Origin: Nocardioides sediminis
Lineage (GTDB): Bacteria; Actinomycetota; Actinomycetes; Propionibacteriales; Nocardioidaceae
Assembly (NCBI RefSeq): GCF_003047295.1
Contig: NZ_PZYZ01000008.1
Coordinates: 1-64,000 of the forward strand
DNA: 64,000 nucleotides
Direction of reading: 5' to 3'
A program made the position numbers and the translations under genes. The notes beneath the pieces were generated by a model. That model worked only from the letters and a program-made list of their open reading frames with translations. It was not told where the DNA came from and did no database searches. Below, in pieces: positions 54,526-64,000 of the stretch. How positions within the stretch are numbered: position 1 is the first letter of the stretch; each line of letters opens with the position of its first letter.

Positions 54526-55131
54526 TCAGTCGGTGGTCGTCTCGCCCCGGGCAGGGGCCGACGCTTGGTCGAACGTCATCAAGGCTACCAACTCGTCGGC
54601 GGCAGCGTGAACTTCGTGGTTGACCACGGTGACGTCGAACTCCGACTCGGCGGCCAGCTCCTCGCGCGCGGTCGCGAGCCGGCGCTCGCGCTGCGCCGCG
54701 GTCTCGGTGCCGCGGCCGACCAGGCGGCGTACGAGCTCCTCCCACGAGGGCGGCTTGAGGAAGACGAACAACGCCTCGGGCATCGTCCGGCGCACCTGGC
54801 GGGCACCCTGCAGGTCGATCTCGAGCATCGCCGGGTGCCCCGACGCGAGGGCGAGCTCGACGGGGCCCCGCGGGGTCCCGTAGCGGTGCGTCCCGTGGAC
54901 CGTGGCCCACTCCAGGAGGTCGCCGCGCTCGATCATCGCGTCGAAGTCGTCGTCGGAGACGAACCAGTAGTGGACGCCGTTCTCCTCGCCCGGGCGCGGG
55001 TCACGCGTCGTGGCGGAGACCGAGAGCCAGACCTCGGGGTGGTGGCGGCGGACCTCGGCGGCGACGGTGCCCTTGCCGACGGCGGTGGGGCCGGCGAGCA
55101 CGATCAGGCGGGACCTGCGGGGCTCGCTCAA
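54526..55131 (-). CDS. gmk: Guanylate kinase
   Basis: This 201-aa kinase converts GMP to GDP. The P-loop [14 protein letters not shown], the GMP-binding [20 protein letters not shown], and [13 protein letters not shown] are typical. It uses a TTG start that overlaps the mihF stop (TTGA), so it is translated after mihF. Length is normal, with a short acidic/Thr tail. Confidence 0.96.
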   Translation of the reverse strand: MSEPRRSRLIVLAGPTAVGKGTVAAEVRRHHPEVWLSVSATTRDPRPGEENGVHYWFVSDDDFDAMIERGDLLEWATVHGTHRYGTPRGPVELALASGHPAMLEIDLQGARQVRRTMPEALFVFLKPPSWEELVRRLVGRGTETAAQRERRLATAREELAAESEFDVTVVNHEVHAAADELVALMTFDQASAPARGETTTD

Positions 55132-55454
55132 GACTCCTCGCGGGGGCCGAACTCACGCTGGAGCGCGGCGACCTGCTTGATGCCCAGACCCCGCACGCGG
55201 CGGCTCTCGGCGATGCCGAGCCGCTCCATCACCTGGCGGGCACGGACCTTGCCGAGCCCGGGCATCGACTGCAGCAGGTCGACGACGCGCATCTTGCCGA
55301 TGACCTCGTTGTCCTGCCCCTCGTGGACGACGTCCATGATCGAGGCACCCGAGTTCTTGAGGCGGTTCTTGACCTCGGCGCGCTCCCGTCGGGATGCGGC
55401 GGCCTTGTCGAGGGCCGCCTGGCGCTGCTCGGGCGTGAGGGGGGGCAAGGCCAC
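55128..55454 (-). CDS. mihF: Actinobacterial integration host factor mIHF
   Basis: This 108-aa nucleoid protein bends DNA and affects global transcription. [37 protein letters not shown] and the DNA-binding [18 protein letters not shown] are specific to the actinobacterial family. It is unrelated to E. coli IHF. The GTG has AGAAGGA about 10 nt upstream and follows a clear promoter at 55496-55525. It starts the mihF-gmk-rpoZ-coaBC run. Confidence 0.96.
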   Translation of the reverse strand: MALPPLTPEQRQAALDKAAASRRERAEVKNRLKNSGASIMDVVHEGQDNEVIGKMRVVDLLQSMPGLGKVRARQVMERLGIAESRRVRGLGIKQVAALQREFGPREES

Positions 55455-55495
55455 GAAACGGGTCCTTCTGGCTCTGGGGCGAGGGCAACGCGGTC

Positions 55496-55525
55496 AATCT
55501 AGTCAGTCCGACGGACGCCCTGCAA
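55496..55525 (-). promoter_or_regulatory. mihF promoter
   Basis: On the minus strand TTGCAG (55520-55525) and TAGATT (55496-55501) are 18 bp apart, placing the start near 55489, about 35 nt before the mihF GTG. The spacer holds the perfect palindrome-like GTCCGTCGGAC (55506-55516), a possible regulator site. It begins inside the last codons region after the lipoprotein stop side, in the 79-nt gap. Confidence 0.65.
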
Positions 55526-55533
55526 TGCGGCCC

Positions 55534-55974
55534 CTACTGGCTGAGCGGCGTCCCGCACACGTCGAGGGCCTGCTGCTCGATCCCGGCCATCGCCTCCACG
55601 GTCCGCGCCTCCCCGAGGGCCCGCGCGGCGGCCTCGATCGCCTTCCGGTCCTCGGCCGCCAGCTCGTCGGGCGTGACGCGCGGGTCGTACGACCCGGGGT
55701 CGACGCCGGCGTCGTCCAGGGCGTCCTGGAGCCCCTCGAGCCGGGTGACCACCTGGGTCCACTCGTCGCCGATGTCCCGGGGCGCCTCGTCCCGCAGGTC
55801 GCGGTAGGCGTCGAGCGCCCCCAGCACCGCCCCGGGCTCCCCGCTCGCGGCGATGTCGCTGAGCTCGGCCCGGTGCTCCTCGACGGCCTCGCAGTAGGTC
55901 TCCTGGTCGCTCGCGCACCCGATCGCCAGCACGAGGGCCAGCGCGGGAGCGGCCGCCAGGAGCAGCGTCCTCAC
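55534..55974 (-). CDS. Small lipoprotein of unknown function
   Basis: This 146-aa protein has a lipoprotein signal: RTLLLAAAPALALVLAIGC, with the lipobox IGC at residue about 20. The mature part is helical and acidic, with two further cysteines (TYCEAVEEHRAELSDI near the start and VCGTP near the end) that may pair. It resembles small actinobacterial lipoproteins of unknown role. The GTG overlaps the pyrF stop (GTGA), so it is the last gene of the pyrimidine operon. Confidence 0.8.
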   Translation of the reverse strand: MRTLLLAAAPALALVLAIGCASDQETYCEAVEEHRAELSDIAASGEPGAVLGALDAYRDLRDEAPRDIGDEWTQVVTRLEGLQDALDDAGVDPGSYDPRVTPDELAAEDRKAIEAAARALGEARTVEAMAGIEQQALDVCGTPLSQ

Positions 55975-56801
55975 GCGTCGCCCAGCGCGGCGACCGCCTC
56001 GTTGCCCCGGCGGGCCGCGTCCCGCAGGGCCACGGGGTCGGGGCCGGACGCCAGCACCTCGCGCGACGAGCTCGGCAGCACGCGGCGGGCCACGGGCCCG
56101 AAGATGCGGCGCAGGTCGGCCACCGTGCCGCCCTGGGCGCCGAAGCCGGGTGCCAGGACGGGACCGTTGAAGTCCAGGTCCTCGGCGCTGTCGCCGATGG
56201 TCGCGCCGATCACCGCGCCGAGGTCGCCGAGCGGCGTGAGCCCGTCGTTGCGCGAGCGCAGGTGGGCCAGGACGCTGCCCGCCACCGTGCCCTCGCCGGT
56301 CCGGGCGTGCTGGACCTCGGGGCCCTCCTTGTTGGAGGTCAGGGCGAGCACGAAGAGGCCGGCTCCGTGCCGACGGGCGGTCTCGACCATGGGGTCGAGG
56401 GAGCCGAAGCCGAGGTAGGGGCTGACGGTGATGGCGTCGGAGGCCAGCGGCGACGCAGGGTCGAGGTAGGCGTCGGCGTAGGCCTGGCTGGTGGACCCGA
56501 TGTCGCCACGCTTGACGTCGAGCAGCACCAGCGCGCCCGCGGCCCGCGAGTCGGCGATCACCCGCTCCAGCACCGCGACACCCCGGCTGCCGAAGCGCTC
56601 GAAGAACGCGCTCTGCGGCTTGACCACCGAGACCTCGGGCGCGACCGCGTCCACGACGGTGCGGGCGAAGCGCTCCAGGCCGGCCACGTCGTCGTCCAGC
56701 CCCCAGTCGCGGAGCAGCGACGCGTGCGGGTCGATGCCCACGCAGAAGCGGCCACGCTCCTCCATGGCGGCGTGCAGGCGGGCGCCGAAGTGGTCGGTCA
56801 T
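55971..56801 (-). CDS. pyrF: Orotidine-5-phosphate decarboxylase (type 2)
   Basis: This 276-aa enzyme makes UMP from OMP. The catalytic Asp/Lys pair is in LLDVKRGDIGSTSQAYADAY (about 90-110), with FCVGIDPHASLLRDWGL at the start and VLAPGFGAQGG at the phosphate loop. The length marks the type 2 family found in mycobacteria. It shares 1 nt with the preceding PyrD-like gene (TGATG). Confidence 0.96.
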   Translation of the reverse strand: MTDHFGARLHAAMEERGRFCVGIDPHASLLRDWGLDDDVAGLERFARTVVDAVAPEVSVVKPQSAFFERFGSRGVAVLERVIADSRAAGALVLLDVKRGDIGSTSQAYADAYLDPASPLASDAITVSPYLGFGSLDPMVETARRHGAGLFVLALTSNKEGPEVQHARTGEGTVAGSVLAHLRSRNDGLTPLGDLGAVIGATIGDSAEDLDFNGPVLAPGFGAQGGTVADLRRIFGPVARRVLPSSSREVLASGPDPVALRDAARRGNEAVAALGDA

Positions 56802-57664
56802 CACAGGGTCCTCTCGGGGTCGTCCGGTCCCCCGGCCAGGTCGTCGGCCAGGTCGTCGGCCAGGTCGTCGGCCAGGGCGGCGCGCACGCGCGCCACGGTC
56901 GTGGGGTCGTGCAGCAGAGCGGCGCCCACCTGGACGCCGACGGCGCCGGCTGCCAGAAAGGCCCGGGCCGTCGCGGGTCCGTCGACGCCACCCGCGCCGA
57001 CGACCTCGACGTCGGGGAGCAGCGCGGTGACCTCGCGCACGCAGCGCAGGGCCACGGGGGTGATCGCGGGCCCGCAGAGCCCGCCGGGACGGCCGTCGGG
57101 CATGGCCGCGGGGACGGCGTCGCCGAGGACCACGCCGCTCGCGCCGGCGTCGTGGACGGCCCGGGCGCCCTCGACGGCGCGCGACAGGTCGGGGCGCAGC
57201 TTGGCCAGCACCGGCCGGTCGGCGGGGAACTCGCGACGGACCGCGGCGACGACGCTGGCCGCGTGGTAGGGCTCGCGCACCTCGAAGAGGTCCTCGCCGG
57301 CCTGGTCGGGCGACCCGAGGTTGATCTCGAGGCCGGCCACGCCCGGGGCGCGGCTGAGCCGCCGGGCCAGCTCGGCGTACTCGCCGATGGACGCCCCGAC
57401 GACCGACACGTGCACGCGCACGCCGGCGCGCACCAGCCAGGGCAGCTCGGTGGCGAGGAAGTGCTCGAGGCCGGGGTTCTGGTGCCCCACCGCGTGCACC
57501 AGCCCGCTCGGGGTCTCGGCGACCCGGGGGGCCGCACCGCCGGCCCGCGCGTCGAGGGTGATGGAGCGGGTGACGAGGTCGAGGCCGTCGAGGTCGACGT
57601 ACGGCGCCAGCTCGCGGCCGGTGCCGCCGCAGCCGCTGGCGACCATCACCGTGCCCCGCCTCAT
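56801..57664 (-). CDS. Dihydroorotate dehydrogenase 1B-like protein
   Basis: This 287-aa protein has the FMN barrel of class 1B PyrD: MVASGCGGTGRELA, HAVGHQNPGLEHFLA, GGLCGPAITPVALR and GAVGVQVGAALLHDP. The active-site segment normally reading NISCPN is NLGSPD here, so the catalytic Cys is replaced by Ser and the Asn by Asp. The C-terminus is a repeat of ADDL units. It overlaps a PyrK-like gene (ATGA), as in class 1B systems. A class 2 PyrD lies two genes upstream, so the substrate may not be dihydroorotate. Confidence 0.82.
   Translation of the reverse strand: MRRGTVMVASGCGGTGRELAPYVDLDGLDLVTRSITLDARAGGAAPRVAETPSGLVHAVGHQNPGLEHFLATELPWLVRAGVRVHVSVVGASIGEYAELARRLSRAPGVAGLEINLGSPDQAGEDLFEVREPYHAASVVAAVRREFPADRPVLAKLRPDLSRAVEGARAVHDAGASGVVLGDAVPAAMPDGRPGGLCGPAITPVALRCVREVTALLPDVEVVGAGGVDGPATARAFLAAGAVGVQVGAALLHDPTTVARVRAALADDLADDLADDLAGGPDDPERTL
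56836..56875. repeat. 12-bp tandem repeat in the PyrD-like gene
   Basis: Three exact copies of CCAGGTCGTCGG and a partial fourth lie at the 3-prime end of the gene, encoding the repeated Ala-Asp-Asp-Leu units. Copy number could vary between strains without a frame change. Confidence 0.9.
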
Positions 57665-58473
57665 CCGAGCCCGTCCCAGTGGACGCGGTCGCCACGGATG
57701 ACCGGCCCGTCGACGCAGGCGCGGACCCGACGCGTCACGCCGTCCTCGGCGACCACCGGCACGGGGCAGCCCTGGCACAGGCCGGTGCCGCAGGCCATCG
57801 GGGTCTCCAGCGCGACCTGGCTCCAGGCGCCCCGTCGCTCGGCGGCTACGGCCACCGCCGCGAGGGTGGCCGTGGTGCCGGCGGCGTAGACGACGTCGGC
57901 GTCCGCCCGCTCGAGCACGGCGTCGACCTGGGCGGCGACGTCACCGCGCACGCCCACCGAGCCGTCGCGGGTGACGACGCTGACCGAGCGGGCGCTGCGG
58001 CGGGCCTCCAGCGCGGAGAGCAGGTGCGCCTCGTCGTCGGCGGCGAGGACGAGGCTGACCGGGCAGCCGCGCTCGCGCAGCCGCGCGGCGAGGGGGAACA
58101 GCGGCGCCGCGGCGTACCCCTCGCCGACCAGCACGCAGGACACCGGCTCGCGGGGCAGCGCGAACGGCCGGCCGAGGGGACCGGTGACGGGCACGTGGGC
58201 CCCGACCGGCAGCTCGGCCAGCCAGGTGCTGCCGGGACCCCGCGGCTCGACGACGACGTCGAGGGTGGGTCCGTAGGCCCCCGTCTCCTTGACCCGGTGG
58301 ATCCACAGCGGACGGCGGGCGAGGCGGCCGTCGCCGACGCTGATGGCGACGAAGTTGCCCGCCCGGAAGCGCTCGGGGACGCCGGGCGCGGCGATGGTCA
58401 GGTGCCGGTAGGCGCCGGCCCGCTTGGTCGCGAGCACCTCGCCGACGACGTGCACCGGGGTCGTGCGCGTCAT
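57661..58473 (-). CDS. PyrK-like dihydroorotate dehydrogenase electron-transfer subunit
   Basis: This 270-aa protein should pass electrons from a PyrD 1B partner to NAD. An FAD-binding barrel (about 1-100, with [11 protein letters not shown]) precedes a nucleotide domain (about 105-210) and a C-terminal 2Fe-2S site: [19 protein letters not shown] [19 protein letters not shown] plus [10 protein letters not shown] gives four cysteines. The ATG overlaps the class 2 pyrD stop. Together with the next gene it forms a complete 1B-type unit. Confidence 0.88.
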   Translation of the reverse strand: MTRTTPVHVVGEVLATKRAGAYRHLTIAAPGVPERFRAGNFVAISVGDGRLARRPLWIHRVKETGAYGPTLDVVVEPRGPGSTWLAELPVGAHVPVTGPLGRPFALPREPVSCVLVGEGYAAAPLFPLAARLRERGCPVSLVLAADDEAHLLSALEARRSARSVSVVTRDGSVGVRGDVAAQVDAVLERADADVVYAAGTTATLAAVAVAAERRGAWSQVALETPMACGTGLCQGCPVPVVAEDGVTRRVRACVDGPVIRGDRVHWDGLG

Positions 58474-59500
58474 GCGGAGGGGAGCCCCGCGACCAGGGTC
58501 CGCGGCCACAGCGCACCCTCGTAGACGAACGCGGTGTAGCCCTGCACGAGGTCCGCGCCGGCCTCGATCCGCTCGCGCGCGTCCTGCGGGGTGGTGATGC
58601 CGCCGACCCCGACGAGGGTGAGGTCGTCCCCGACGCGCTCGCGCACCATCCGCAGCACGGCGGTGGCGCGCTCGCGCAGCGGGGCGCCGCTGAGGCCGCC
58701 GGCGCCGATCGCCTCGACGGTGGCGGGGTCGGTGCGGAGCCCGTCACGGGTGATGGTCGTGTTGGTGGCGATGACGCCGTCCAGCCCGATCGCCACCGCG
58801 AGGTCGGCCACCGCGAGCACGTCCGCGTCGCTGAGGTCGGGCGCGATCTTGACCAGCAGCGGCACCCGGTCGTCGGGGCGGACCTGGTCGGCGCGCCGGC
58901 GTACGGCGGTCAGCAGGGGCTCGAGGACCGCCACGGCCTGGAGGTCGCGCAGGCCCGGGGTGTTGGGCGAGCTGACGTTGACCACGAGGTAGTCCGCGTG
59001 CGGCGCGAGCAGTCCTGTGGACTTCTCGTAGTCGGCGATCGCGCGCTCGGGCGGGACCACCTTGGTCTTGCCGATGTTGATGCCCAGGACGGGCGCGCCC
59101 TCGGGCCGGCCGCGGCGCGCGAGACGCAGGGCCACCGCCTCCGCGCCGTCGTTGTTGAAGCCCATCCGGTTGACGACCGCCCGGTCCTGCGGGAGCCGGA
59201 ACAGCCGTGGACGCGGGTTGCCGGGCTGCGGCTCGCCGGTCACCGTGCCGATCTCGACGTGCCCGAACCCCAGCGCACCCAGGGCGTCGATGCCGACGCC
59301 GTTCTTGTCGAACCCGGCCGCGAGGCCGACCCGGTGCGGGAACGTCAGCCCCATCGCCTCGACCGGCTTGCCGGCCGGCGCGGGCAGCCGCCGCGCGACC
59401 GGGCCGGCCGCCCGGATCGCCCGGAACGCGGCGTGGTGCGCGCGCTCCGGGTCGGCCCGGGTCAGCAGGTGGTCGAAGAGCAGGCGGTAGGGGCGACCCA

Positions 59501-59501
<1 letters not shown>
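58470..59501 (-). CDS. pyrD: Dihydroorotate dehydrogenase (quinone, class 2)
   Basis: This 343-aa membrane-associated flavoenzyme oxidises dihydroorotate with quinone. The N-terminal helical extension ([18 protein letters not shown]) is the quinone tunnel, and the body has [36 protein letters not shown] with the catalytic Ser, and [11 protein letters not shown]. It is the expected enzyme for the pathway. It overlaps carB by 1 nt. Confidence 0.96.
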
Positions 59502-62788
<3,287 letters not shown>

Positions 62789-62789
62789 G

Positions 62790-63923
62790 TCAGGCCTCCT
62801 TCCGCTCGGTCATGAGCTGGGCGAACCGTTCGAAGAGGTACGCCGCGTCGTGCGGCCCGGCCGCCGCCTCGGGGTGGTACTGCACCGAGAAGCTCAGCAG
62901 CGCGCCGTCCGGCGAGCGCAGCTCGAGCCCCTCGACCACGTCGTCGTTGAGGCAGACGTGGCTCACCGTCGCCTCGCCGTACGGCGTGGTGGTGCTGCCC
63001 TCGAGCGGGGCGTCGACCGCGAAGCCGTGGTTGTGCGCGGTGACCTCGACCTTGCCGGTGGTGCGGTCCATCACCGGCTGGTTGATGCCGCGGTGGCCGT
63101 AGGTCAGCTTGTAGGTGCCGAAGCCGAGTGCGCGGCCGAAGAGCTGGTTGCCGAAGCAGATGCCGAAGTAGGGCAGCCCGCGCTCCAGCGCGGCCTGCAG
63201 CAGCTCGACCTGGGCGGTCGTGGCGGCCGGGTCGCCGGGACCGTTGGAGAAGAACAGGCCGTCGGCACCGGTGGCGAGCACCTCCTCGACCGTGGCGGTC
63301 GCGGGCAGGACGTGCACCTCCATGCCCTGCTGGCTCATCATCCGCGGGGTGTTGGCCTTGATGCCGAGGTCGACGGCCGCCACGGTGAAGCGCTTCTCAC
63401 CGACGGCGGGCACGACGTACGCCTCCTGCGTGGACACCGCCTCGCTGAGGTTGGAGCCGCGCATCTCGGCGGACTCCTGCACCCGCCGCAGCAGCGCGGC
63501 CGGGTCGGTCTCGGTGGTGGAGATCCCGACCCGCATGGCTCCGCGCTCGCGCAGGTGGCGCGTCAGCGCACGGGTGTCGACCCCGGAGATGCCGACGACG
63601 CCCTGGTCGCGCAGCGAGTCGTCGAGCGTGCGCTGCGAGCGCCAGCTGCTGGGCACCCGGGCGGGGTCGCGGACCACGTAACCGGCGACCCAGATGCGGG
63701 TGGACTCGGGGTCCTCGTCGTTCATGCCCGTGTTGCCGACGTGCGGCGCGGTCATGACGACCACCTGGCGGTGGTAGCTGGGGTCGGTGAGGGTCTCCTG
63801 GTAACCGGTCATGCCGGTGGAGAACACCGCTTCACCGAAGGTCTCCCCCTCGGCTCCGAAGGCATCGCCTCGGAAGGTACGCCCGTCCTCGAGGACGAGC
63901 AGTGCGGGCGCGCGTGCAGGCAA
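62790..63923 (-). CDS. carA: Carbamoyl-phosphate synthase small (glutaminase) subunit
   Basis: This 377-aa subunit releases ammonia from glutamine. The N-terminal domain has [17 protein letters not shown], and the class I glutaminase has Cys in [16 protein letters not shown] and the His/Glu pair in [14 protein letters not shown] at 63921-63923 is chosen because AAGGAGG lies 6 nt before it and the family N-terminus fits; a GTG eight codons earlier overlaps this ribosome site. It is the first gene of the set in the window. Confidence 0.95.
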   Translation of the reverse strand: MPARAPALLVLEDGRTFRGDAFGAEGETFGEAVFSTGMTGYQETLTDPSYHRQVVVMTAPHVGNTGMNDEDPESTRIWVAGYVVRDPARVPSSWRSQRTLDDSLRDQGVVGISGVDTRALTRHLRERGAMRVGISTTETDPAALLRRVQESAEMRGSNLSEAVSTQEAYVVPAVGEKRFTVAAVDLGIKANTPRMMSQQGMEVHVLPATATVEEVLATGADGLFFSNGPGDPAATTAQVELLQAALERGLPYFGICFGNQLFGRALGFGTYKLTYGHRGINQPVMDRTTGKVEVTAHNHGFAVDAPLEGSTTTPYGEATVSHVCLNDDVVEGLELRSPDGALLSFSVQYHPEAAAGPHDAAYLFERFAQLMTERKEA

Positions 63924-63982
63924 CGCCGACCTCCTTCTCCGCCTCACGGGACGGATCGTTAAAGGATGTATCTGCGGGCCAG

Positions 63983-63988
63983 ACCCTA
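63983..63988 (-). promoter_or_regulatory. Possible carA -10 box
   Basis: TAGGGT on the minus strand would begin a transcript about 50 nt before the carA start. The -35 region falls beyond the window edge, so this cannot be confirmed, and carA may be cotranscribed with genes to the right. Confidence 0.35.
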
Positions 63989-64000
63989 TCAGCGGGGGTC

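Noticed and set aside
63924..64000. PyrR-type attenuator before carA
   Set aside because: Only 77 nt are available and no terminator/antiterminator pair was found; the control region continues outside the window.

Overview
This 64 kb window is chromosomal DNA from a high-GC Gram-positive actinobacterium, most like Nocardioides or a close relative. The signs are very high GC, dense GTG/TTG starts, strings of 1-4 nt gene overlaps (ATGA, GTGA, TGATG), an mIHF-gmk-rpoZ-coaBC-metK-priA-def-fmt block, and mycothiol-dependent-isomerase-like genes. No phage, insertion sequence, CRISPR array or tRNA was found. It is mostly core metabolism, on the minus strand, with small plus-strand accessory blocks.

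Layout. (1) 1-300: promoter and boxA leader of an rRNA operon whose 16S gene lies off the left edge. (2) 309-10027: one overlapping arginine operon argC-ACT-argJBDF-argR-argGH followed by a 3-methyladenine glycosylase, with a probable ArgR operator over the argC promoter. (3) 10080-11717: two tandem maleylpyruvate-isomerase-like genes. (4) 11725-23202: the translation block infC-rpmI-rplT-trmH ... pheS-pheT, interrupted by two sensor kinases, a response regulator, a DUF4031 gene and a LysE exporter. One kinase is fused to a large membrane domain. infC starts at ATC, and pheS has a structured leader with a mini-ORF. (5) 23467-32790: accessory genes, including a sugar-acid catabolic set (KdgT-like permease, DUF1537 kinase, PdxA2, GntR regulator) with palindromic operator-like repeats. 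(6) 32774-38282: hisEG and the riboflavin operon ribD-ribE-ribM-ribBA-ribH behind an FMN riboswitch. (7) 38550-47873: rpe, a lipid kinase, a stand-alone LigD-type polymerase, rsmB, secreted proteins and an oxalate/formate-type MFS transporter. (8) 47959-55454: fmt, def, priA, metK, coaBC, rpoZ, gmk, mihF. (9) 55534-63923: pyrimidine genes carA, carB, pyrD (class 2), a PyrK-like/PyrD-1B-like pair, and pyrF.

A recurring theme is a TAnnnT hexamer 6-8 nt upstream of an ATG or GTG, with no Shine-Dalgarno sequence between. I count 16 genes and one mini-ORF with this layout, which points to widespread leaderless transcription and fixes several starts. The most interesting points are the ACT-domain protein inside the arginine operon, the PyrD/PyrK-like pair beside a class 2 PyrD with the catalytic Cys replaced by Ser, the kinase-membrane fusion, the pheS leader, and the switch-like hairpins between metK and priA. 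All functions are assigned by reading the protein sequences; no database search was run.
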